DNA from: an uncultured bacterium
Lineage (GTDB): Bacteria; Actinomycetota; Coriobacteriia; Coriobacteriales; Coriobacteriaceae
Length of the DNA stretch: 64,000 bases
NCBI GenBank assembly: GCA_958349055.1
Contig: CATWBO010000005.1
Span: 11,871 to 75,870, forward strand
Reading direction: 5' to 3'
The position numbers and the translations under genes were made by a program. The notes beneath the pieces were generated by a model. That model was not told the DNA's origin. It did not search any database and saw nothing but the letters and a program-made list of their open reading frames with translations. Each line of letters begins with the position of its first letter. The first letter of the stretch is position 1. Positions 49,102 through 57,343 of the stretch are shown one piece after another.

Positions 49102-50481
49102 ATGAACACCGAGGAAATCGCGCGCATCGTTAGCGGCCAGCGCGCCTATTTTAAGACGCATGCCACGTTTGATGTCGATGCTCGCCGCCGCGCGCTCATG
49201 CGCCTGCGCGATGCGGTTCGGGCACACGAGGACGATATCGCCCATGCGCTCAAGACCGATTTGGGTAAGTCGCATGACGAGGCGTATATGTGCGAGATCG
49301 GCACGTCGCTTTCCGAGATTCGCCATCAGATTGCGCACGTGGTCCGATGGAGCCGTGCACACCTGCGTCCATGTGACCTTGCCAACGCCATTAGCGTGTG
49401 CAAGACGCAGCCGGTTCCCTATGGCGTGACGCTGATCATGGCGCCTTGGAACTATCCGTTTCTGTTGACGCTGGAGCCGCTCGCCGGCGCGCTCGCTGCG
49501 GGCAACACGGTGGTCATCAAGCCGAGTGCCTATGCGCCGGCGTCGAGCGCCGTGCTCAGGCAGATTTGCGAGGAAGCGTTTGATCCGCGTCTGGTGACGG
49601 TCGTCGAGGGCGGTCGTGCCGAGAACGAGGCACTGCTCGATGAGTGCTGGGATAAGATATTCTTTACCGGCAGCGTTCCGGTCGGCAAGCTCGTCATGGA
49701 GCGCGCGAGCAAAAACCTCACGCCCGTGACACTTGAGCTGGGCGGCAAGAGCCCCTGCATCGTGGACGCCACGGCAAACTTGCGCGTGGCAGCACGCCGC
49801 ATCGCCTTTGGTAAGTGGCTCAACGTGGGCCAGACCTGTGTAGCGCCCGACTACCTGCTGGTCGATGCGCGCGTGCACGACGAGCTGTTGGGTCTCATCA
49901 AGGAGGAGGTCCGCTACATGTTTGGCGAGCACCCGCTCGACAACGAGGACTACGGCCATATCGTCAACGCCAAGCATTTCGCGCGCGTGCGTGGGCTGAT
50001 CGACCCCGACAAGGTTGTGCTGGGAGGTGCTGCGCGCGAGGCCTCGCTCAAGATTGAGCCGACGATCCTGGACGGCGTGACGCCCGATGACGCCGTGATG
50101 CAGGAGGAGGTCTTCGGTCCCATCTTGCCGGTGCTGACGTTTGAAAGCCTGGATGAGGCCGAGACGTTTATCACGGATCGTCCGACGCCGCTGGCCCTGT
50201 ATATCTTTAGTCGGGATCGCGCGGTGCAGCAGCGCTTTGTGCGCTACGTGCCCTTTGGCGGCGGCTGCGTTAACGATACGATCATGCATCTGGCTACGAG
50301 CCATATGGGCTTTGGCGGCATGGGCGCGAGTGGCATGGGGCAGTACCATGGTCGCGAGAGCTTCGATACGTTTAGCCACAAGAAGAGCATCGTGAACAAG
50401 GCGACATGGCTGGACGTGCCGTTCCGCTACGCGCCCTACGCAAGCTGGAAACACAAGTTCGTGCGCATGTTTGTGCATTAG
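49102..50481 (+). CDS. NAD(P)-dependent aldehyde dehydrogenase (class 3 type)
   Basis: The 459-residue protein lacks the N-terminal oligomer extension of long ALDHs and fits the class 3 (ALDH3/CalB-like) length. Motifs are IMAPWNYPFLLTLEPLAGAL near residue 115, FFTGSVPVGK, the catalytic Glu in LELGGKSP and Cys in NVGQTCVAPDY, and EVFGPILPV. It starts after GGAGGGTCC, 8 bp after the alcohol dehydrogenase gene, and is probably co-transcribed with it. A C-terminal aromatic/basic tail resembles membrane-associated fatty aldehyde dehydrogenases. Confidence 0.9.
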   Translation: MNTEEIARIVSGQRAYFKTHATFDVDARRRALMRLRDAVRAHEDDIAHALKTDLGKSHDEAYMCEIGTSLSEIRHQIAHVVRWSRAHLRPCDLANAISVCKTQPVPYGVTLIMAPWNYPFLLTLEPLAGALAAGNTVVIKPSAYAPASSAVLRQICEEAFDPRLVTVVEGGRAENEALLDECWDKIFFTGSVPVGKLVMERASKNLTPVTLELGGKSPCIVDATANLRVAARRIAFGKWLNVGQTCVAPDYLLVDARVHDELLGLIKEEVRYMFGEHPLDNEDYGHIVNAKHFARVRGLIDPDKVVLGGAAREASLKIEPTILDGVTPDDAVMQEEVFGPILPVLTFESLDEAETFITDRPTPLALYIFSRDRAVQQRFVRYVPFGGGCVNDTIMHLATSHMGFGGMGASGMGQYHGRESFDTFSHKKSIVNKATWLDVPFRYAPYASWKHKFVRMFVH

Positions 50482-50490
50482 AAAAAGACA

Positions 50491-50619
50491 GCAGATAGGG
50501 GACAAACAGAGTGGCCGCCCCCGCGTAAGCGAAGACGGCCACTTCTCACGATGAAAACGTGTACTGGAGTTGGCAAGACCCGCTGCAACGGGTGCTATCC
50601 GTGCCCCTATCTTATCTGC
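50491..50619. other. Candidate structured RNA (three-way-junction-like) after the ALDH gene
   Basis: Within the 270-bp gap before the next gene, outer strands AGATAGGGG (50493-50501) and CCCCTATCT (50604-50612) pair perfectly. They enclose AGTGGCCG/CGGCCACT (50510-50517 with 50536-50543; CGC-GTAA-GCG inside) and ACCCG/CGGGT (50578-50582 with 50589-50593). It matches no riboswitch I know. Strand is undetermined; plus is likelier as the 3' UTR of the ADH-ALDH operon. Confidence 0.4.
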
Positions 50620-50751
50620 AAGCGCTCCGTCATGCAATCGTTGCTATGAACGGTCGAAAAGGCCCGGGTGGGTGAATTTGTGTCCGCACGTGCCTTTAGA
50701 CTTCTCGGTAAGGTCAAACGCCGGACATTCCGGCATCTAGGAGGGCTTGCC

Positions 50752-50931
50752 ATGTTTGATGACGACGACCTGTTCGATCTGACGGATGATCCATTTGAGT
50801 GGGATCTGCTGCTCGATGACGACGAGCTGGAGCAGGATCGCAAAAAGCGGAAGGATAAGAACGCGCAAGTCGACGTATCGAAAAAGAATGACAAGCGCCG
50901 CCGTGGATTGTTTGGCGGGCTCTTTGGCTAG
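50752..50931 (+). CDS. Hypothetical 59-residue charged protein
   Basis: The start follows AGGAGGGC by 4 nt. The N-terminal half is very acidic (FDDDDLFDLTDDPFEWDLLL). The second half is basic (EQDRKKRKDKNAQ, then KRRRGLFGGLFG) and ends in an amphipathic, Gly/Phe-rich stretch. A longer in-frame version from 50668 lacks a good ribosome binding site. No known domain is seen. The charge split could favour protein or nucleic-acid binding. It is 66 bp upstream of the phosphoesterase gene. Confidence 0.65.
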   Translation: MFDDDDLFDLTDDPFEWDLLLDDDELEQDRKKRKDKNAQVDVSKKNDKRRRGLFGGLFG

Positions 50932-50997
50932 GCGGTCCTGTTAAAGCGTCTGTATACTTGTTTCAGTAAAACGCGTTGCGAAATGAGGACACAGACG

Positions 50998-51543
50998 ATG
51001 ATGTGGTTTACCGCCGACCTGCACCTGGGCGACACGAATATCCTGCACGATATGGATCGACCGTTTGCCTCGGTTGAGGAGATGAACCGCAAGGTTATTG
51101 ACGCCATTAACGAGTGCGTTGCTGCGGACGACCGCCTCTACATCCTGGGAGACTTTACGTATCGCTTGCCCATGGCGGAGGCCGTGCGCCTGCGCGAGCG
51201 TATTGCCTGCCAAAATGTGACGCTCATCCGTGGTAACCATGACGGCGATTGGGAAGATCCGGACGCACCGCAAATTTGGGATGACGTGCGCGATTATCTG
51301 GAGATTGCTCCCGGTTATGCCAAGGGACATCGTCTGGTTCTGAGCCATTACCCCATGCTCAGTTGGAACGGCAAAGCGCGCGGCGCCATTATGCTGCACG
51401 GGCATATCCACAGCAGGGGAGACCGTACCAACGCGCGCAACCGAGACCGCGAGCGCCCTATTTATCGCTACGATGTTGGTCTCGACGCCAACGACTACAA
51501 GCCCGTAAGCCGAGACCAGATCCTGGACTTCTTTGGACTGTAA
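50998..51543 (+). CDS. Calcineurin-like metallophosphoesterase
   Basis: The 181-residue protein has the phosphoesterase motifs in order: WFTADLHLGDTNIL (DxH) near residue 4, LGDFT (GDxxD-type, here GDF), IRGNHDGD (GNHD), VLSHYPML (H) and LHGHIHSR (GHxH). Two metals bind at these residues. Similar short proteins hydrolyse nucleotides or cyclic nucleotides, but the substrate cannot be read. The start at ATG 50998 follows GAGGAC; an earlier ATG at 50983 is less likely. Confidence 0.88.
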   Translation: MMWFTADLHLGDTNILHDMDRPFASVEEMNRKVIDAINECVAADDRLYILGDFTYRLPMAEAVRLRERIACQNVTLIRGNHDGDWEDPDAPQIWDDVRDYLEIAPGYAKGHRLVLSHYPMLSWNGKARGAIMLHGHIHSRGDRTNARNRDRERPIYRYDVGLDANDYKPVSRDQILDFFGL

Positions 51544-51550
51544 CCCTCAA

Positions 51551-51584
51551 GCCACCATAAAGGGGACAGGCACCTTTGTGGTGT
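51551..51584. repeat. Hairpin CCACCATAAAGG-GGACAGGCA-CCTTTGTGGTG
   Basis: It lies just after the phosphoesterase stop codon. The loop contains the GGGGACAGGCACC core also found at 52381. The arms match the ACCACC hairpin at 13980. It ends in GTTTTTTCC, so it may also terminate transcription. Confidence 0.75.
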
Positions 51585-51607
51585 TTTTTCCATAGATTGG
51601 AGTCGTT

Positions 51608-52372
51608 ATGAAGCAACTGCTCATTCGTGCCGACGATATCGGTTATTCGTACGCCGTTGACCTGGGGATTGCCCGTAGTGTTAACGAGGGCCTGGTGCGT
51701 TCGGTGGGCCTGATGCCCAATATGCCCGAGGCCGAGCGTGGCTGGTCGCTCGTGGCGGATGCCGGCATTGCGGTGGGCCAGCATACCAATGTGTGCCTGG
51801 GAAAGCCGTGTGCCGACCCGGCGCTCATCCCGAGTCTGCTCGACGGCAACGGCGAGTTCCATAGCAGCCGTACCTTCCGCGAGCACTTTAAGCGTGGCGA
51901 GGAACTGATTGACTTCGACGAGGCCTGCATTGAGATTCGTGCGCAGCATGACCGCTTTGTCGAGATCGTGGGTCGCGAGCCCGATTACTTTGAGGCCCAC
52001 GCCGTTATGAGCAAAAACCTCAATCGAGCGATTTCGGCGGTGGCACAGGAGCTGGGCCTTAAGGAGCAAAAGGCGAGCTTCGACCCCACGGCCGTGGTGC
52101 ACTGCGGAGATACCGATCTGCGTATGGTGATGCGCTCGATGGAGCCGGGCTACGAGCCCAAGGAAGCAATCATGCAGGCGGTTCGCGAGATGGCCGATGG
52201 CGAGACGGTCGTCTTCGTGTGCCACCCGGGCTATCTCGATCGCTTTATCCTAGAGAATAGCTCGCTTACGACCGATCGTACCAAGGAGGTCGATGCGCTG
52301 ATCGACCCCGAGCTTCGTACCTGGCTCGAGGCTCAGGACGACCTGCGTCTGATCGACTACCGCGACCTGTAA
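51608..52372 (+). CDS. ChbG/YdjC-type carbohydrate deacetylase
   Basis: The 254-residue protein opens with LLIRADDIGYSYAVDLGIAR, the YdjC metal motif (DD). It continues with GQHTNVCLGKPC (His), FEAHAVMSKN (His) and the late VVFVCHPGYLD, together forming the deacetylase metal site. The family removes acetyl groups from N-acetylglucosamine units, such as chitobiose or other glycans. No sugar operon surrounds it, so the substrate is open. It lies between two related hairpin repeats and is probably monocistronic. Confidence 0.88.
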   Translation: MKQLLIRADDIGYSYAVDLGIARSVNEGLVRSVGLMPNMPEAERGWSLVADAGIAVGQHTNVCLGKPCADPALIPSLLDGNGEFHSSRTFREHFKRGEELIDFDEACIEIRAQHDRFVEIVGREPDYFEAHAVMSKNLNRAISAVAQELGLKEQKASFDPTAVVHCGDTDLRMVMRSMEPGYEPKEAIMQAVREMADGETVVFVCHPGYLDRFILENSSLTTDRTKEVDALIDPELRTWLEAQDDLRLIDYRDL

Positions 52373-52380
52373 AGCACTCA

Positions 52381-52417
52381 AACCACCACGATGGGGACAG
52401 GCACCTTTGTGGTGGTT
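52381..52417. repeat. Hairpin AACCACCACGATGG-N9-CCTTTGTGGTGGTT
   Basis: 14-bp arms with one or two mismatches enclose GGACAGGCA. It is a near copy of the hairpins at 51551 and 13980, and sits 9 bp after the deacetylase stop codon. Confidence 0.75.
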
Positions 52418-52512
52418 CTGGCGCCGTTGCCATTCTGGCGACGGCGCCTTTTTTGTCCACATGGCGCGGTAGAGTGTAGGCGGTTGAAATTTGCGTCCAT
52501 CGAGGAGCTGCT

Positions 52513-54270
52513 ATGAACGAGATCAAGTGCCCGCATTGCGGCGAAGTCTTTAAGGTCGATGCGTCCGGCTATGCGGACATCGTCAAACAGGTGCGCGATG
52601 CGGAGTTCTCGCGCGACCTGGATGAGCGCGTGAAGGCCGTCCAGCGCGAGGGCGAGCAGGCGTTGGAGCTTGAGCGCTCGCGCTCGACTGCCGCCTTGCA
52701 GGAGGCGGAGTCTCAGCGCGACGCTCAGCTCGTTGAGCAGAAAAACGCCGCGGCTCAGGAGCTGGCGCAGGAAGTTGCCAAGCGCGACGCCGAGCTTGCC
52801 GAGCTGCGTGCCAAGCTCGAGGGTGCTGCCGCAGAGCGTGAGAGCGCAAGTCAGCGTGCAGCTGTTGAGGCTCGTGCCGATGCTCAAAAGGAAAACGCCG
52901 AGCTGCAGCGCGAGATTGATAGCTTACGTGCGCAGTTGGGTCGCAAGGATGACGAGGCCAAGCTCGCCGAGGCCGCGGTGCGCAATGCTGCTCAAAACGA
53001 TTTGTCCGCCCGCGACGCCCAGATTGCCGAGCTGCAGGCGAAGCTCTCCGCGGCAGACAAAGCCCAGGAGATGGCGCTCGCTGCTGCGGCCGCCGAGTCG
53101 CAGCGCGAGCTCGCTGCGGCTCGCAGCGAAGCCGAGCGCACGCTTGCCGACTATCAGGCGAAGGTGCAGGAGAAATTCTCCGCTGCAAAGGCTCAGTCTG
53201 CGCAGGAGGCAGAGGGTCTGCGCGCCCAGCTGCGCGAGCAGGAGCTGACGGCCAAAATGAACCTGTCAGAGGCGGTCGCCGCGGCGGAACGAGAGCGCGA
53301 TGAGGCACGTGCCAAACTGACGAGCGAGCTGGCGGTGCGCGATTCTCGCGAGGAGCAAGCCAAGGCGGCACACGAGCTCGAGCTTGCGCAGGCCAAGCGC
53401 GCGAGCGATGAGCTGATTCGCTACAAGGACGAAGAGATTGAGCGTCTTAAGGACATGAAGGTACGCCTGTCCACCAAGATGGTGGGCGAGTCGCTTGAGC
53501 AGCACTGCGAGACTGAGTTCAATCGTTTGCGTATGACCGCGTTTCCTAATGCGTACTTCGAGAAAGACAACGATGCGTCCGAGGGCACCAAGGGCGACTT
53601 TATCTTCCGCGAGTGCGACGCGAGCGGCAACGAGATCATCTCGATCATGTTCGAGATGAAAAATGAGAACGACGAGACTGCGACCAAACACAAAAACGAG
53701 GACTTCTTTAAGAAACTCGATCACGATCGCCGCCAAAAGGGCTGTGAGTACGCGGTGCTCTGCACACTGCTCGAGCCCGAGAGCGAGCTCTATAACGCAG
53801 GGATAGTCGACGTAAGCTATCGCTATGAGAAGATGTACGTGATTCGCCCGCAGTTTTTCATTCCCATGATTACGCTACTGCGCAACGCTGCCATGGGCTC
53901 ACTTCGCTACAAGCAGGAGCTGGCGGAGTACAAACAGCAGAATATCGATGTTACGAACTTCGAAGCCAAGATGGAGAAGTTCAAGGACGGCTTCTCGCGC
54001 AACTACAACCTGGCGAGTAAGCAATTCGAGTCGGCAATCAAGGAAATCGATGCCGCCATCAAGCAGCTCGAGAAGACCAAGGACGATTTGCGCCGCAGCA
54101 CCGAGAACCTGCGCCTGGCCCACAACAAGGCCGATGAACTTACCATTCGCAAGCTCACGTGGGGCAACAAGACCATGAAGGCGGCATTTGACGAAGCACG
54201 CGAGGCTGCGGCAGAGACAAACGATGAGCCCGCCGAGGCGGATTCGTATGAGGTCGAGGAAGCCGAGTAA
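52513..54270 (+). CDS. DUF2130 protein: zinc-finger start, long coiled coil, nuclease-like domain
   Basis: This 585-residue protein starts with IKCPHCGEVFKVDASGY, a C2 zinc-ribbon-like motif. Residues 30-315 form an Ala/Glu/Arg-rich coiled coil. The C-terminal DUF2130 domain (from about 320) has MKVRLSTKMVGESLEQHCET, NEIISIMFEMKNENDETATK and the DxExK-like FEMKNE that suggests a restriction-endonuclease-like core. A basic/helical tail follows. A role in DNA handling is likely, but its target is unknown. It converges with the helicase gene. Confidence 0.85.
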   Translation: MNEIKCPHCGEVFKVDASGYADIVKQVRDAEFSRDLDERVKAVQREGEQALELERSRSTAALQEAESQRDAQLVEQKNAAAQELAQEVAKRDAELAELRAKLEGAAAERESASQRAAVEARADAQKENAELQREIDSLRAQLGRKDDEAKLAEAAVRNAAQNDLSARDAQIAELQAKLSAADKAQEMALAAAAAESQRELAAARSEAERTLADYQAKVQEKFSAAKAQSAQEAEGLRAQLREQELTAKMNLSEAVAAAERERDEARAKLTSELAVRDSREEQAKAAHELELAQAKRASDELIRYKDEEIERLKDMKVRLSTKMVGESLEQHCETEFNRLRMTAFPNAYFEKDNDASEGTKGDFIFRECDASGNEIISIMFEMKNENDETATKHKNEDFFKKLDHDRRQKGCEYAVLCTLLEPESELYNAGIVDVSYRYEKMYVIRPQFFIPMITLLRNAAMGSLRYKQELAEYKQQNIDVTNFEAKMEKFKDGFSRNYNLASKQFESAIKEIDAAIKQLEKTKDDLRRSTENLRLAHNKADELTIRKLTWGNKTMKAAFDEAREAAAETNDEPAEADSYEVEEAE

Positions 54271-54291
54271 GGCATAGCAGATAGTGCAAAA

Positions 54292-54327
54292 AGCGGGGCC
54301 GCTGGCGATGTTGCCAGCGGCCCCGCT
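54292..54327. terminator. Bidirectional terminator between DUF2130 and helicase genes
   Basis: Perfect 15-bp arms AGCGGGGCCGCTGGC and GCCAGCGGCCCCGCT with a 6-nt loop; an AAAAA run lies before it, and TTCGTTTCG after. Confidence 0.9.
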
Positions 54328-54350
54328 TCGTTTCGTTCCATTGCGCCCGG

Positions 54351-57032
54351 CTAGTCTTCGAGCAGGTCTTCGATAAAGCCGACGCGGTAGTGGGTGAAGA
54401 TGACCTCGCCGCCGTCTTGCGTGGCGTCCAGATCGACATCGCCCATGATGCCAAAGTCGTGGTCGCCATCCTCGTCGGCAAAGATTTGGTGCACGTGCCA
54501 CACGTGGTCGGTTTTCTCGTCGCTCTCGTCGATGGTAAACATCGCCGAGCTGCGGGCGTCGCCGTTGGTGAGGATTTCCTCGTGCTGCTCGTGATAGGCG
54601 TCGAGCGCCTTTTGCCAGCGGACCTCGCTCATGCCCCAGTCCTCATCGAGCTCGCCCAGGTCGCGGACGTGCTCGCGGGCTGCAAGGGTCACGCGGCGGA
54701 AGAGCGCATTGCGCACCAGCAGGGTGCAGCCGCGGCGGTCTGCCACAACCTCGTCGATACCCTGCGGCGGCGCGGCGTCGAGTGCGGCCGGGTTGCCGGC
54801 GTTCTCCCACTCGTCCACCAGGCTCGAGTCCACCGAGCGCACCACAAAGCCCAGCCACGAGATAATGTCGCGCAAGCGCTCGTCGCGCTTCTCGATGGGC
54901 ACGGTGCGATCGAGCGAGCGGTAGGCTTCGGCAAGGTAGCGCAGCAGGATGCCCTCGGAGCGGGCGATGCCGAGCTTTTGAATATAGCCCTTAAAGTCGC
55001 TCGCGCTCTCCAGCATGTCGCGCAGGACGCTCTTGGGCGAGAGCTGGTAGTCGTTGGCCCAGGGCACTTCTTGGCAGTACTTATCAAAGGCGGCATCGAG
55101 CAGTTCTTCAAGCGGCTTATCGTAGGTGACATCTTGGATGCGCTCCAGGCGCTCCTCGTACTCGATGCCGTCAGCCTTCATCTCAGCCATGGCACGGTCG
55201 CGCGCAGCACGCTCCTGTGCGCGCAGCACCTGCTTGGGGTCCTCGAGTGTAGCCTCAACCATCGAGATGAGGTCCATGGTGTAGGTCTCGCTCTCGGGGT
55301 CGAGCAGCTCCAACGCGGCGAGCAAAAACGGCGAGAGCGGCTGGTCGAGCGCAAAGTCCTCGGGCAGGTCGACCGTCAGCGCGTAGTCGATGTCAGGCGC
55401 GGCGTCAGCCGGAGCGTCGGGCGCGGGCGGCACCTCTGTGCGCACGACGACGCCGGAGTCGATGAGCGTGGCGAAGATCTCGTCGGCACGAACCTCGAGC
55501 TTGGCCTTTTCCTCGGGCGTTTGCAGGCTTGTCTCGATGAGATCGTGCACGCGGGCGCGGGCGTCGCCGCCCTGCTCGACCACGCTGATCACCATGGAGT
55601 GCGTGATGCGCAGACGCGGCTTGAGCGTTTCGGGCTGCGTCTCGATCAGGCGCTCAAAGGTCTGCTTGTTCCAGGTGACAAAGCCCTCGGGGGCCTTCTT
55701 CTTTTTGATCTTACGGAGCTTTTTGGGGTCGTCGCCCGCCTTGGCCATGAGCTTGGCGTTCTCGATCTCGTGCTCCGGTGCCTCGGCGATGACCATACCC
55801 TCGGTGTCAAAGCCCGAGCGACCGGCGCGGCCGGCGATCTGATGGAACTCGCGGGCACGCAGGCGACGCATCTTGTAGCCGTCGAACTTGGTGAGCGCGG
55901 TGAGCACCACGGTGTGGATGGGCACGTTGATACCGACGCCGAGCGTGTCGGTGCCGCAGATGACGGGCAGCAATCCCTGCTGCGCCAGGCGCTCGACCAA
56001 TAGGCGATAGCGCGGCAGCATGCCGGCGTGGTGCACGCCGACGCCGCAGCCGAGCAGACGCTTGAGAATCTTGCCGAATGCCGTGGAGAAACTCGTGCCC
56101 TTGGCAGCCTCCTTGATGGCCTCGCGCTGCTCCTTGCTGGCAATGCCAAAATTGGCGAGCGACTGTGCCGTCGCAAGTGCGGCATCCTGGCTAAAGTGCA
56201 CGATATAGAGTGGGGCCTCGTCGCGGCGCATGGCGAGCTCGACCGTGCCCTCGAGGGAGGTCGTCACATAGTCGTAACTCAGCGGAACAGGACGCGGGGC
56301 GTCGACTACGAGGTCGCAGGTGGCGCCGGTGTGCTCCTCGAGCGAGGCGGCGATTGCGGTGACGTCACCGAGCGTGGCGCTCATGAGCATGAATTGTGCG
56401 TGGGGCAGGGTGAGCAGCGGTACCTGCCATGCCCAGCCGCGGTCGGGGTCGGCAAAGTAGTGGAACTCGTCCATGGCGACGCAACCCACATCGGCATCTT
56501 CGCCCTCGCGCAGCGCGTCGTTGGCAAGGATCTCGGCCGTGCAGCAGATGACGGGCGCCTTGGTGTTGATATGCGTGTCGCCGGTGATCATACCGACGTT
56601 ATCGCGGCCGAGCACCTGCACCAGGTCAAAAAACTTCTCGCTGACTAGAGCCTTGATGGGGGCGGTGTAGTAGCAGCGCTTGCCCTGCGCCATGCCCATA
56701 AAGAGCATGCCCAGCGCGACAAGCGACTTACCGGAGCCGGTCGGCGTGCCCAAAATGACATGATCGCCAGCTGCCAGGTCCATGAGGGCCTCTTCTTGGT
56801 GATCCCACAGCTCAATGCCTCGGTCGCTCGTCCATTCAAAGAAGCGTTCGAAGGCCTGATCGGGCGTGAGCCATGGTTCGGGCTCGCTGCCGTCCTCGGG
56901 CTCCCACCAGGTAGGGGAGAGCGCCCCGAGCGAGCCGAACTCGGCTTCGGTTCCCGTGCCGCCCGAGAACGAGCTGGCGGCGCCGGCGCCGGAAACGGTG
57001 CTGGCGGAAGAATCTGTCGTGGTCTGTGCCAT
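54351..57032 (-). CDS. Ski2-like DEAD/DEAH helicase with DUF3516
   Basis: The 893-residue protein begins with a Ser/Gly-rich lead, then the helicase core: Walker A GTPTGSGKSLVALG near residue 92, TAPIKALVSEKFFD, DEFH box (VAMDEFHYFADP), MLMSATLGD and the late HQIAGRAGRSGFDTEG. The Ski2-like C-terminal part matches DUF3516, found mainly in Actinobacteria. Such enzymes unwind RNA or DNA, and an RNA-decay role is common in the superfamily. The start is uncertain: GAGAGAAAG precedes ATG 57032, but the frame runs 53 codons further upstream. Confidence 0.85.
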   Translation of the reverse strand: MAQTTTDSSASTVSGAGAASSFSGGTGTEAEFGSLGALSPTWWEPEDGSEPEPWLTPDQAFERFFEWTSDRGIELWDHQEEALMDLAAGDHVILGTPTGSGKSLVALGMLFMGMAQGKRCYYTAPIKALVSEKFFDLVQVLGRDNVGMITGDTHINTKAPVICCTAEILANDALREGEDADVGCVAMDEFHYFADPDRGWAWQVPLLTLPHAQFMLMSATLGDVTAIAASLEEHTGATCDLVVDAPRPVPLSYDYVTTSLEGTVELAMRRDEAPLYIVHFSQDAALATAQSLANFGIASKEQREAIKEAAKGTSFSTAFGKILKRLLGCGVGVHHAGMLPRYRLLVERLAQQGLLPVICGTDTLGVGINVPIHTVVLTALTKFDGYKMRRLRAREFHQIAGRAGRSGFDTEGMVIAEAPEHEIENAKLMAKAGDDPKKLRKIKKKKAPEGFVTWNKQTFERLIETQPETLKPRLRITHSMVISVVEQGGDARARVHDLIETSLQTPEEKAKLEVRADEIFATLIDSGVVVRTEVPPAPDAPADAAPDIDYALTVDLPEDFALDQPLSPFLLAALELLDPESETYTMDLISMVEATLEDPKQVLRAQERAARDRAMAEMKADGIEYEERLERIQDVTYDKPLEELLDAAFDKYCQEVPWANDYQLSPKSVLRDMLESASDFKGYIQKLGIARSEGILLRYLAEAYRSLDRTVPIEKRDERLRDIISWLGFVVRSVDSSLVDEWENAGNPAALDAAPPQGIDEVVADRRGCTLLVRNALFRRVTLAAREHVRDLGELDEDWGMSEVRWQKALDAYHEQHEEILTNGDARSSAMFTIDESDEKTDHVWHVHQIFADEDGDHDFGIMGDVDLDATQDGGEVIFTHYRVGFIEDLLED

Positions 57033-57343
57033 GTGGTTTGCTTTCTCTCGCGTTTGTCCGCCATCCATTATGGCGTAGCGGCGGCGCGGGGCGCCAGCAC
57101 GCGAGAAAATGCAGGAAATGGGCGTTCTGCCCAGCCCTTTGGCGCAGCTGCCAGCTAAGTGAGTAGACTTTTTGCAATATCGTGAGCACATGGCTTTTGC
57201 GCAAGGGCTCTACCTACGGTTTTATTTTTCGCTATGCGGGTTGTGGTTGGCTATTGCAAAAAAGTCTACTCACTTAGATTTGAGGACCGTCCGTCGGCGC
57301 CTATTTGCCGCTTGGTTGCCGGCGTAGCGACCGCCAAAAGCCC
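57033..57343. other. Intergenic region containing a long inverted repeat
   Basis: The 311-bp gap between the helicase and TrmB-like genes holds no gene that I can support. It contains the inverted repeat at 57156-57276; the rest is unremarkable GC-rich sequence. Confidence 0.5.
57156..57276. repeat. Long inverted repeat TAAGTGAGTAGAC/GTCTACTCACTTA
   Basis: The arms at 57156-57179 (TAAGTGAGTAGACTTTTTGC, then AATA) and 57252-57276 are reverse complements over 24 bases, apart from one extra A in the A-run. They enclose 72 bp with no obvious structure. It has no T run or target duplication that I can see. Size and form resemble a small non-autonomous element. Confidence 0.75.
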
